From assembly GCF_000327385.1 (NCBI RefSeq), contig NW_008708846.1, positions 2,313,782-2,377,781 of the forward strand: DNA of 64,000 nucleotides, read 5' to 3'. The position numbers and the translations under genes are program-made. Source of the DNA: Lottia gigantea (taxonomy: Eukaryota; Mollusca; Gastropoda; Lottiidae). Below are positions 1-13,700 of this stretch, piece after piece. The notes under the pieces are model-generated. The model worked only from the letters and a program-made list of their open reading frames with translations, searched no databases and was not told the DNA's origin. Within the stretch, counting starts at the first letter, position 1, and every line of letters begins with the position of its first letter.

Positions 1-214
1 GATCTCTAGAGGGTAGGCTTAATATCTTTTAAAGCTCAGAAATTTTCTAAGAATTTCATTTGTGTTTTTTCCCTCTGAATTTTCATAATATGTGTTCTTT
101 AAAATAAGCACAGCTTGCACAGATTTTGGTAGTCTGTAAAAAAAAAAAGCGGGATATATGTATCTAATCTTAGGTAAGTGAGATCTAAATAGTTTCTTTT
201 AAATTGTGTTTTAG

Positions 215-1766
215 ATAGAGAAAATTTTGTTACGCAGAGAACACCAGTGAATTCCGCTAGAAGACATCGACATTTTTCAGAAAGAAAGAGATCTGATATG
301 GAGAGTGAAAAAAGAAAACGACAAGAATCGGAAAATCAGAAACGAGAAATCCAAAAAATTTTAACACTAGATGACCCGAATGAACAATGTCAAAGATTTT
401 TGAAGTTATTAAATCATAAAAGAGATTCATCAAAGCCTGATGCTTTTGATATTCTAACCAACGAAACTATTGTAAGTTATTGTTATTTTTATACACCCAC
501 ATCCGTCTACAATTGCTTGTTAACACTCGAGAAGGCACAATTCTTGATGGAATTTGACAAAACTTGGTGTGAGTGAGTGAGTTATTGCCCTATTTTTGAA
601 AATATGATTAATTTCTTGCTTGTAAACACTCTAAATGGCACAATTCTTGACATATTTTGACGAGATTTGAAGAAATTTTGTATTATTAAACAAGGATGAA
701 CCCTAATGAAAATCAAAAAATGTTTTATAGGAGTTATGCACCTTGTGCTTGAAAACGCTTAATGTAACTTTTAGATCTTAAACACTAAAAGACAAATCTT
801 GCCGGATTTCAACAAAACTGTAATATTGTTCAATATCACCCCAAAAAGTTCAAAAGAAGTGAAGGTTTAATATTGCATACTGGCGATTGTTACTGTACTG
901 CCAAATATTTTTTTGTCAAAAACAAAGCTTCCAGTGGGCGTATATTACCTTGCCTGGCAAGCTATCTTTATAAATATTCAGAAGTCAATTTTAGTTTAAA
1001 AGATATGTTGGAAGGAGTAATCTTTTTCATGAACCTCATTTGTTTAACAGGGTCTGATTTTCAAAATGTTTTTCACCAAAACGGTTAAGTTTTTACCAAA
1101 ACATTCAGTTTTCACCAAAACATTCAGTTTTCATCAAAACATTCAGTTTTCACCAAAACATTCAGTTTTCACCAGAATATATATTCAGTTTTCACTAGAA
1201 TATATATTCAGTTTTCACTAGAATATTTACTCAGTTTTCACTAGAATATTTACTCAGTTTTCACTAGAATATTTATTCAGTTTTCACTAGAATATTTACT
1301 CAGTTTTCACTAGAATATTTATTCAGTTTTCACTAGAATATATATTCAGTTGTCACTAGAATATTTACTTAGTTTTCACTAGAATATTTACTCAGTTTTC
1401 ACTAGAATATTTACTCAGTTTTCACCAAAACATTCAGTTTTCACTAAAATACTCATTTTTCAATCACACTTTCATCAGAAAGAATTCTTTTTCAAACCCC
1501 TGCAGTCATAATCAATAACATGGCATAATGTCTTAAGGTAAATATTTCGTGCAATTAAGGGTGCAAGTCACTGTTGTTCATTACTTATTGGTATTTTGAA
1601 GACCTAAATGTTTTGAAGAAATAGTTTTGATTTCATTTTCAGAATTATGGTTTGCCAATGAAGAAGAACTTGAAGTCTAATCGTAAGAATGATGTACCAT
1701 TACAAGATAATTATGAAGAAGTAGAAATGGATATTGATAGTAATCCTAATTCTCCCATTACAACTG
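215..1766 (+). CDS. ZFC3H1: ZFC3H1 exons 1-2 of window: charged N-terminal part
   Basis: Exon 215-471 follows a TTTTAG acceptor, enters in phase 2 and reads RENFVTQRTPVNSARRHRHF, then a Lys/Arg/Glu-rich helix (SERKRSDMESEKRKRQES) and LTLDDPNEQCQRFLKLL, ending at ATT|gtaagt. Exon 1643-1766 follows TTTTCAG and carries the acidic stretch YEEVEMDIDSNPNSP, which resembles the DYDEVEMD-type segment of vertebrate ZFC3H1. An upstream ATG is not expected here because the first visible exon begins inside a codon. Confidence 0.8.
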
Positions 1767-4700
1767 GTGCGTCTCAATTTTGAGATTTTTTGTAAATGAC
1801 TCCACAAAACTGTCGGTTGCTATATATTGATAATGTTTCATTTTGACTCTTTACAGTTCCTAGTTTTATACTAATTGTCAGATGTAAGATTGCTGGAAAA
1901 AATCTTATCTTTTTATCTTGAATTTCTGTGTTTGATCTTTTTCTCATTTCTTATATATATCAAATTAATTGAAAATTGAAAATAATGTGAAGTACTAAAA
2001 TGTTTTATTTGTATACAGACATATTTTTTGATTTACCTTTGATAAAGTGACATGTTTGTTTGTTTTAAAAATGATCAGGGTATATGAAATTCTGATAATT
2101 AAGATAATTTTTTTTCATTTATGACCAAAAATGCTGCCACCTTTCAGTGCTAGTCTAATGTATGATTTCAGGTGCTGCTAATCTAATAGAAGAATTCCAT
2201 GATGCTGACTATCAGAGTGCAATGCAGCCAGTTCCTTTAATGGCAAGATTTGTCATGATCAGTTTTATGCTGTTCATGAATTATTTACACAAATTTATTT
2301 ATTTATTGCAATACTTCGATGTATTTTGTTTATCCTGCAAGCGCCTACTCTCACAAATAAAAATCCCCCCAAAAAACCGAAAATGTTTGATACAATGCCA
2401 ATTCTGTCAGATTGTTTGTAGCAAGTGGGGTCTACCACAGAAAAAATACGAAACAAAACATCAAATTGTTAGCCAAAAGGAATGACAGAATATAAATCAC
2501 ACATTATTCCTGTTTTAAATGATCTACATTGGCTTCGTGTTTGTGAAAGGATCAATTTCAAAATTTAATCGCTGACGTATAAGACCGTCAACAAAACTTC
2601 CCCATGCTATCTTCAAAATCTACTGTCATTATATAAGCCTAAACGTTCATTAAGATCTGAAGGCAAAATGTTGCTTGAGTTTTCTTCTTACAACCTGAAA
2701 AAATTTGGCTCCAGAACGTGCATCAGTTATTTGGAATAAATTACTGAAATCAATTCGACAATGTGAATCTGTGTCTGCATTTAAATGTAAAGTGAAAACT
2801 TGGTTGTTTGGTTCCTAATCATTAACTCACCAATGGAGATCACTGGAGTGGGCCTTGAGAAATTCCACGAGGATTTAATTGCTGCGCAATATGAATATCG
2901 TCATTATTATTATTATTATTATTTTAAAAAGGTTAATTAATTTCTCATCGTTAATATTTTTTCATTTCAATTTCCAGAGTATAGAATTTCCAGAAGATTA
3001 TTATTCAAGTGTTAACTCAGAACAGCAAAACAATGGAGCTACCTGGGTACAAGATCCTGTATATAACACCAACTCAGTGTATCCAGGGCTTCAACAAACC
3101 ACATCTTTGATTCAGTCTACATCTCTGATTGATGGTGTTCCTCTAATGATTGACCCCCCTCCCCCACCACCAGATGTACCTCCAGAACCTGAAGAAGAAC
3201 CCAGGCCACCACTTCCTCCTCTAGAAGATGATGATGAAGAAACAGCATTAATGAGAGAACAACTTCTTAAGTCTTTGATGGAGAAAAGGAAGGAAAAAGA
3301 AATGGTAAGCATTTTCTTAAAGGAATTTTATGGATTCATCCTATTTTGCACGAATTCTGTTGTTTAGATATAAATGACACCAGGTAAGCCCACTAATGAA
3401 TATATACTCATTTTGGCCAAGTTTGAAAACATGAATTTTTGGACATCCTTAGAGGTAGTATTCTCTAGAGACAGTTGCTATAGCAACAAGATAGCTTGTT
3501 TTAAGGCCAATGATGAAAAAAAAAAAGAAAGGAACAACTATATTTTACAAGGTGACAACATCACAGTTAAGGATCCTTTCTACTAGCTGGTCCTTGGCCA
3601 AACATCTTGACATTGATCTTTCCCGGATTATCCGTACCCATTTACAGCTGGGTGGACCTGAATTATGAGTGAAGATGACTTATTCAAGGTCATCGGACTT
3701 TCACACGCCGATGGAGATCGGAACCCACACGCCATCCATGGGATCCATGATATAAGTACATTGAAATGTTCTGAAAATCTAGAAAAAATGACATTTAGAT
3801 TAAAAAAAAAAACAGCCATAATTTTTATCACTGAAATGAATAACTGAACTGGGATAAACTGACAGATGCAAAACCAAAAATTTTATAAAAATAATCCTTC
3901 ATTTTGTTAGTATTAAACTTATTTGTTTGATAATGAAACTGTTCCATTTTCAGAAAAATAAGAATGTGTCTGTTACTGTACAGGAAGCTGCTTCAGTTAC
4001 AAATTACGATAAAGGGGTGACAGACCCAAAAACAATGGCAGAATATGGCGAAGTCTTTCCTGTTACAAGTTATGATAGAATCGTTCCTGAAACAAGTTAC
4101 GATAAAGAGATTCCAGTTGTAAGATATGATCCAGCACCAATGCCTTCCCAAATTCAGAGAACCGCAGTATTTAATGATAGTCCTACCTACAGTCCAACAT
4201 ATAGTACAATATATACTACTACTACTATACAACAAGTTACTTATAATCCTTATTCTACTTTATCATCGGTAAGTTTCATTAGTTATCAACTCCTGTTCAA
4301 TGAGTGCGGTTAATTAAAAGTACTTATGAGGTGAACAGTTTTGGTTACAAAATGAAAATATGAGACAAAATTTATTCACAAAATTGTCATTCTGCACAAT
4401 AATAATGATGACCTTCATGGTGCGTTTCATGCTGTTTCTTGTTCCATACATGATCTGACGAAATTTTTTTAGCTCTTTAAATCTGGCCCTACCTTTTCCT
4501 CAGACTTGATATACAGATGTGATAACATCACGATTAAGGCCAGACTCAAAAGGCTTAACTTACAGAGTAGTACAAAGCCTACACCTGGACTGTATTGCGG
4601 TACAAGGTGAGGCACAGAGAATTGCAGAATGTCCGAAAATGTCCTAGTGGATTCATTAATGGTGCAGCTTTGTATCGATTCCAAAAGTTTTGCCGAATTT

Positions 4701-7700
4701 GATGATATCACATCTGTCCGAGAATGGGGTAGGGCCAAATTTGTCAGGTTTATCATAGATAGTGAGCACTTATATCAGACTGCAAAAGTATGAAAAAAAC
4801 AACAGGTTTTCTTCTATTCACCTGCTTATGGATGTTTTCATTCCTTTTTAGTTGCCAAAACATAAACCAGTTGTGATAAATATGTATGATAGTTCTAGTG
4901 AGGAAGATGAAGATTATATGATGAATGTCAATCATTTACCTGCCCCGCCTTCAACTTCCTTATTAGGTGGTTTAGATGATTTCTTAAAAGAGGCTCGCAA
5001 GTCTGTTGAGGTAAGTTTAAAAGTTTTTTGAATATACATGACATTGTCTATATTTGATAAAAAAAATATTTGTGAGTCTCAACATGTGTACAATTTGAAA
5101 GGACTTATTTGACAGATTTATCTTTATGTATGTACAGTCTGGATAAACAAAAAAAGACTTTTTGACCTTTCTTGATCAGTCACTCATTGTAATTCTGCTG
5201 ATAATTCTATTCTTATTGAGCTAATTATGAATTGAATTATAGACATGTGAGACAAACTGGTATTTTACCAAGTCATTAGAACACCTCTACTTTCTATTCA
5301 TATAAGTATTAGCATTTTCATTTTCATAAATGAAAAAAGGGAACCCATCTTTAATATCTTGACTATACAAAATTGATAAATATATGAAACATGAAGCAAC
5401 AGTCTCAATGAAAGTTTTTTTTACTATAATAATCATTCTTTATTTTGATCATTTCAATTGATACAAAATTATCATGACTTAAAGTGTTTTGGTGTTGATA
5501 ATTTTAGGTGAATTCTGCTGCAGAAAAAACAAAAATACAAATGTTGAAAGTAAAAGAAGTACAAGGTTTTGAGAAAGAAATGTCAAAACAAAGGTTGGTA
5601 ATTTCTCAGGCTTACTTTAAATTTTGGTCATCATTTTTTTTTTTTTATCAAACCACATCTCAATCTTCATTGTTCTTAATCAAAATTGGATTCAAATTTG
5701 GGGTTTTTAGTAACAAATCAGAATTAATACTACCCTACTTAATCAAGTATTTGACATACTAATCTTAATGTTTTGGTGAATATTTTCATTGCCCTCTGTG
5801 CCCAGGGGAATCATGTATGTAGAACACTTAAAAAGACTGGATGATATGTAAAATCCAATGGTGTTTTTTTTTAACGTCTTAATTTTTTTCATCTCAAATG
5901 TATGCAGTATTTAGTGATGGATATTGTGCAAGTACAGTGGCAGCGGAATTAACCTACTTTGTGGGAATTGCCAATTGTCCAGGGCTCTTTAATGTTCATA
6001 GCCTTTAGCACACAGGGCCTCGATTTACAACTGCACGCTTTTTCCATGTCAGCCTGTCTACCTTTAACAACTAAGTTGAAAATCTGAAGGTATTATATTA
6101 CCCTTTGCTAAGTTTGAACCTTGAATCTTCTGGTTAGCCATTGCTAAGAACCTTGGAAGGTATAGATAACTTTGTATATTAATATTTTTATGTTCTGTAT
6201 TTAGAGAAATGATAACTAAAGATCAGACGATGTTAAAATTATATACTGGTAGAGCTAATAAATATCTAACTAGTTTAAAAACAGCTACAGATAAAGTCAA
6301 GTCTTTACGTGAACAGTTGTTAGCAGCAGAGAAAATAGCACAAGCTAATAAACAACAACTAGAGCAAGCCAAAAAACAGGTTAGTTGTATGTTATTTTAT
6401 AGATTAGCATGAATAAAAGCGTTGTTTTGATATGCTTTTGTATCTAGACAAGGTAATGTATCAGTCGAATTAAAATTAGACTTAACTTCTGTTCGTATTT
6501 TATTAGTTTCGTTTCAAATGTTTTATTAGCTATTAGCTTTGAATGTAACCACTACAGTAAGGTCTAACACTGTCCTTCTTGACTTTTCATTCTGTTAACC
6601 TTTGCTTGACCTTTGTTTTTATTAGACTAGCTTATCAAGTCCACTAGTCTAGTCTAACCTCTCAGAATGCACCTATTGACCTATTGCGCATCACATAATC
6701 CCGTCGCTGGAAAGGGCAGCCACGTGATTGGTTAAAACAGAGGTCAAGCAAAGGTTGAAAAGTCAAGAAGGACAGTGTTAGACCTTACTGTAGTGGTTAC
6801 ATTCAAAGCTAATAGCTAATAAAACATTCGAAATGAAACTAATAAGATAAGAACAGAAGTTAGGTCTAATTTTAATTAGACTGGTAATGGATGAGTTTGA
6901 TTTTTGGATGAAATTTTGATTGAAAATTACCCATGAATCAGAATAAATTCAATGTATAATGTCTAATCCCAACAATCTAAAAGTTAGTTAATAAAGATTA
7001 TTGATTAAGGCTTAGAAATTGGATGAAAATTAGTATTCTTATGTATTGATGAGTTAAAATGCTAAAGTGATGCCTTTTCAAAAGATTAATGCTGCTATAA
7101 ATTTTGTTATTGTGTGAACATATCATGTTTTTGTTAATTCTCATTCCAAATTTGAATGTATGTCTTGCCTACCTGAATTTGAAAGTGTTTGAAGGAAATG
7201 AAATGAATGGAGTTTTACGTCCTACTTTTCTTCACCATGTGGGCTAATGAAGACGGTGCAAGTGTTCAAAAGACCAATAATTTATATTATTTTTAGGCCC
7301 ATCAAGTAAAAGACAGATTATTAAAAAGCAAGGAAAAGTTAAAAGAGTTAGAAGAAAAGACCATGGATCTTGGTAATGAAGTTTATGGAGAGAGATATCA
7401 GCCACGTTTGATAACAGTACAGAAGCCAACAGCTAATAATAATAAAAATAATGGCAATAAACAGAAACGTAAAACAGCTAATATTTCTATTACTGTGAAC
7501 AATGATGTAAGTGATTTACATATTCTACCTAAGCAAATTAAACATTGTTCAGGTTTTTACTCATGAGATTGCACCTCCAAAGTGTAGGGGAACAGCAATA
7601 AGATTTTGAATATGAAAAATAGAAATGTATTTGCGGCAGTTATACCTCATTCGCTAGGCAACCTTTTTTCAAATGTAGCAGAAGATCACATTTGCATTAA

Positions 7701-10700
7701 AGAGACTGATAAGACTTGATAAAAGTTCAAAATTGTGTTTCTTGTTTTCAGCTTGCTGTAAAGAAATCCAAGTTGGATAATAATGAATTCTCCCAAAACG
7801 TGAAGAGTAAAGAAAATGCACCACCAGTCAAGTTACATCCAAAGAAAGCCTTAGCAGCTGAGAGACTGGTGCAAGAGAAAAAACGTCTGCAACAGTTGGA
7901 AAAAGAATATGCTGAAAAGATCAGAGCACTGAAAGAAGCTCAAGCAGTCAAAGCCATCCAAACTGGCGCAAGTTTGAAATCCAAGAAAAAATTCAAAAAA
8001 CCAACGTCACCAGAGGTGGATTTGGATGCTATAAAACTTGGAGGGAATGAGTCTGTGGGAGAGATGTGTTTACCTAAACCCAGACGACGTTCCTTAGCAG
8101 ACATGAACTCCAGTACCAAACCTAATGTAACTACTCCTGACAAACATAAGTCATTTTTTGCTGCAGCACCTACCAAGGTACCCACACCTATGACATTAAA
8201 AATACCCAGTGGTAACCAACTGAATAATCTTTGTAAACTTCAGGTAAACTCATACAAAACATACTTTTCATGTTTCATCATTGAAATTTTGGATTCTTTA
8301 CAAGACTATGAACATATTCTCACCAATCAAAAGTATTGCCTCAAATTTTACTATTTGCTGCTTTTGAGACAATGGAATGCAATTATGCTTATATTTATAG
8401 ATCACACATTAAAGAATAGGAAATAAGTTGATGAATTAAGTCAGATGTAATATTGGACAGTGTTTTATGACGTGTAACTTGATTCATGCATGTATATGAT
8501 ATCATTTTCAGCTTAAATTTAATTATGAGTCTGGTGTAATAAAAGGCCTTCAGATTAGAATTAAAATCCCACTGTTTTTTTTTATCATAGAAAGAAAAGA
8601 TTGAGAAGATATTAAAAAATAGTAAATCTATAACATGGTGTGTGAGAAGACATAATAAACAATATCCTGCTATATCTTCCCCTGTTATACAGGTAATTAT
8701 TTTATATAATAAATCTATAATAGATATAATAAACAATATCCTGCTATATCTTCCCCTGTTATACAGGTAATTATTTTATATAATAAATCTATAATAGATA
8801 TAATAAACAATATCCTGCTATATCTTCCCCTGTTATACAGGTAATTATTTTGTATAATAAATCTATAATAGATATAATAAACAATACCCTGCTATATCTT
8901 CCCCTGTTATACAGGTAATTATTTTAGGTAATAAATCTATAATAGATATAATAAACAATATCCTGCTATATCTTCCCCTGTTATACAGGTAATTATTTTA
9001 GGTAATAAATCTATAATAGATATAATAAACAATACCCTGCTATATCTTCCCCTGTTATACAGGTAATTATTTTATATAATAAATCTATAATAGATATAAT
9101 AAACAATATCCTGCTATATCTTCACCAGAAATACAGGTAATTATTTTATATAATAAATCTATAATAGATATAATAAACAATATCCTGCTATATCTTCACC
9201 AGTAATACAGGTAATTATTTTATATAATAAATCTATAATAGATATAATAAACAATATCCTGCTATATCTTCCCCTGTTATACAGGTAATTATTTTATATA
9301 ATAAATCTATAATAGATATGATAAACAATATCCTGCTATATCTTCCCCTGTTATACAGGTAATTATTTTATATAATAAATCTATAATACATATGATAAAC
9401 AATATCCTGCTATATCTTCACCAGAAATACAGGTAATTATTTTATATAATAAATCTATAATAGATATAATAAACAATATCCTGCTATATCTTCACCAGAA
9501 ATACAGGTAATTATTTTATATAATAAATCTGTAATAGACATAATAAACAATATCCTGCTATATCTTCACCAGAAATACAGGTAATTATTTTATATAATAA
9601 ATCTATAATACATATAATAAACAATATCCTGCTATATCTTCCCCTGTTATACAGGTAATTATTTTATATAATAAATCTATAATAGATATGATAAACAATA
9701 TCCTGCTATATCTTCACCAGAAATACAGGTAATTATTTTATATAATAAATCTATAATACATATAATAAACAATATCCTGCTATATCTTCCCCTGTTATAC
9801 AGGTAATTATTTTATATAATAAATCTATAATAGATATAATAAACAATATCCTGCTATATCTTCACCAGTAATACAGGTAATTATTTTATATAATAAATCT
9901 ATAATAGATATAATAAACAATATCCTGCTATATCTTCCCCAGTAATACAGGTAATTATTTTATATAATAAATCTATAATAGATATAATAAACAATATCCT
10001 GCTATATCTTCACCAGTAATACAGGTAATTATTTTATATAATAAATCTATAATAGATATGATAAACAATATCCTGCTATATCTTCACCAGAAATACATGT
10101 AATTATTGTATATTGTATGTGGACTTATAGCACTGTCGGTTAGAGTGTTGGTTCTTTACATAACGTCATTTGCATGGTTATGTTGAGCAAATGGCGGCTG
10201 TGGGTTCCGATCGTGATTGGCGGGTGAAAATCTGATTACCTTGAATAAGTCATCTTCACTCATAATTCCTAGTGAATAACATGGGAAAGATCAATGCCGA
10301 GAGGTATGGCCACGGACCAGCTGATAGAAAGGATCCTTAACGGTGAACCTAAGTTGTTATTCTTGTCAAATATAGAGCTTTCTTTTTCTTTCTTTTTTAA
10401 ATGACAAAAATACTCTTTTCTACAAATTGATCATTATTAAAAATATATTCAGTAAACATTTTGTTTAAAATTAGACTTGTGCTTTTAGATAATATTAGGA
10501 CCTTGTCTTATATAAAATAACCCTTAGACAAAACAACAAAATCAGGTAGAAAACGTAATCTTGTATTTTCAGATGAAAGGTTTAGATATACAGAAGAACA
10601 GTAAACCAAAGATAAAGGATACCAGCAGTGAATTAACTAAATTACCTTACACCAGTCCTTTATTACAGTTTCAAGCATATAGGTAAACATACTGAGTTAA

Positions 10701-13700
10701 TTAAACAGTCTTCAGACATGGATCCAGTGATGGTTTTCCGCTCAAAAGTTGATAAAGACTTCTGCATTGCAAGCTGTTCTGGAAAGCTCGTCTGAGACCC
10801 TGTTAATTAATAGCTTGAGAATTTTGATAAATTGGTCAAGTTGCATATATTTCTGTTCTATACAGTATAATGAATGATACGAGAATGATCTAAACGCAAT
10901 GACCTTGATCTTGAAGCGGCGGTGATTAATCAGCAGAATTTTGTTCAGCGATCTTTTGTTTTCATGTGATTTGATCCAGATTATCAATAAAATAAGCAAT
11001 TATCTAATTGACGATAAGTGATTAAGATGAGTAGATGTCAGATTATACAGATTTTTCTGAGTGTTGGGACCACTGATTAGTGTTGTTATTCGGAATATAC
11101 AGAGTTTCGGAGTACTCATAGTTTTTTAAACTAGCCTAAGAAGGAAATAAATCGGGACCAGAAAATGATGTCGGATTACGCAGAATGTAGGAATACTCAG
11201 ATGTCGGATATCACAGAGTACAATGTACATTAAAGATTCTTAAGCAGTTGGAAATAAACTATTGCTGCTGTCCTGTCAATATTTGAAGTTATGGAATGAT
11301 TAATTTATGGTAATTGTCTTGCAGATTGAGTTCATATTTCCGTACAAAAGAAAATAAGTCTATATTATCATCAACCTACAGTAATAAAATAGATATGAAT
11401 AAGATTTTGTGTAGATATGACTTACAGGGTAAATGTAATGATGATAAGTGTCAGGGGTAAGTTAATATGAATAGTCTGTTCTAACTTGTGATTATTATGT
11501 ATTTTGTGAACGAGCATCGCAAAGATTTCACACACCAACAAAAGTCTTCTTTTTTTTCAATACTCGAGATATTCAGACTTTTCTCACTTACATAAAAATG
11601 GTGTTTCTGATGAAATCGAAGGGAATAAGCCATCTTGTATTTCCAATTATTATAAACACTGGATGATCTTGCATGCAATGGACTACAATTGCACATGAAG
11701 ATCACCACCTGCATCAAAAGAACTTGCACTGCTGCTTCGTGAAGGACATCAAATCACCTCCATTTGTGTGCAGAATTATCGTTCAACTTGAAACCTTATC
11801 CCCACAGATCGAAATCGACAAACACATCTGTAGTGGGCTCAATCAGCAGTCAAGGGTGCATCAGTGACATCTTTATACTTAGATATGAATAAATCCGCAT
11901 TTCAATATCATGTGTGATAGAAATAAACTTTGACTATAGAACATTTCTAATTGTGTTCAGCATTTTGGGTGAAAACGACCTTTGTAGTTTTATTATTTTA
12001 GACATGATTATTATTTATTTTATCTATATATTTCAGCCAACACATTAGAGATACTGTATTAACAGATAAATCTATAATGGAAGATATTGTTTCAAACTGT
12101 CCAAAATTAGCAGGAATTACCAAATCTACCCCAATAGAGGAATATCCTGCCTATATTAGTAAGTTTATTGGTATTTCTACCTTCTTCCTGTTTAAATCAA
12201 TTCCAATTAATGATAAAGTGAGATTTCAAAAGAAATTTTGATTTTTTTCATAGTTACAATTGGCCACATTTCAATCAAAATACACCAGTACAGTGATATA
12301 AATAGCATGATTTTGCTTCAGATTGCTTTTCATAATTTTATATCTTTTTGACCAGAACCATTGCCCTTATAAGGAGTGGTATCACTTCACGTAACAGAAT
12401 ATGAATAAGGACAAAGTCTGTTAAAAATGGTACCAGTCTGTCCAATAGTACATTAGACTAATGAACATATATTTTTAGGTAAATATGTAGATGGTATAAT
12501 AAAACAACATGGTAATAAAATGACCAATGATCAGATCTGTTTATTATTAATATCTAAAGTCAATGAGGCTTCTGGACATGGTAAGATTGGTTTTTTAACT
12601 TCATCCATAAGTATGTATTTGCTGTCAACCGATTAGAAAAATCTGATAAAAATATGGACAGGATACTTAAAACCTTGTAAAGCAGCTATTCTCAAACACT
12701 TTTCAACATAGTTATGTTTCTTGTTGTTACTAAATCAACTCTGTTTAAAGGGACAGGTGTGCCATTTTTGGGGGTTGATTTTAGTCTTGATATATGTAAA
12801 TAGTCTTCTGAAGTACTAGAAATGTATGAAAATCACATAATTCCTTTAAAAATATTTCAAACAAAGGAATTTTACTCACTTTTCCTATATATGTCTTTTT
12901 TTATATAACACAGAGTATCTTACAATGACGAGTTGTTATTTTAACATTCAAACTCAGTTAATTCTGTACACACATGGCTTTGAAGGCACAAATATCGACA
13001 TTATTACTGATTAGCTCAGCTAAAAAATTCCAGTTTCTGTTACTAAAGTATGATTGGTCAAAAAAATGGTCTACCTGTCCCTTTAACATTGTCTAAGAAT
13101 TTTATACAAACTGTTAATCAGTATTTATATACAACCAATAAAAATCATATTCATTATGAAATACTTACTCACTTACGATTGATATACTTCTTCATGTGAA
13201 AATATGTTGTTTTGGATTTCGGGTTTCATTTGCAGTTGGGATCTTTAATACTTCCATTGGTTGATAAATTTCATTCACTTTATTCATTTAATTTGTTAAA
13301 ATTCTATTTACTCAGCATATTCACATGGATATTTTTCAGTGCCTCCATTTACAATGTTTTATGAAAGTAGAAACTGGAGACCAACTGCAGTAGAAGAAAA
13401 CTGTACTGCACTGACTAATTATAAACCTGAAATTCCAGCAAGTAAGACAATTTTCTCCTGATCAGAATTTTTTTTCCTTGCTCTATGGAGTGATTCTCAG
13501 CAACACTCATAAAGATCTAATAGCAAAATACATCAACTTCAAAAACTGTGGTCAAGAGCATTACCTATAAATTCAAGGTGTAGGTATACACCAATTTTAA
13601 GTTAAATTACCGTAGTTATGTTGCTGAGAGTGGTTATTTTTTGTGTTTTTTTTATTTGGGTAATTTTTAACTTAACCATGATACCAACATAGTTACACCT

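Noticed and set aside
2254-2485. Continuation of exon 3 as a membrane-like protein end
   Set aside because: The frame runs through intron and into LINE sequence; the stretch is not conserved in the family and the next exon phase demands an earlier end.
3112-3312. Minus-strand Gly/Ser-rich ORF
   Set aside because: It is the antisense shadow of the proline-rich and acidic exon 4.
8395-8736. Minus-strand ORF with membrane-like residues overlapping exon 11
   Set aside because: It is antisense to a well-supported exon and AT-rich by composition.
8652-10110. CRISPR-like array
   Set aside because: Units are contiguous with no unique spacers, and the DNA is animal; it is a minisatellite.
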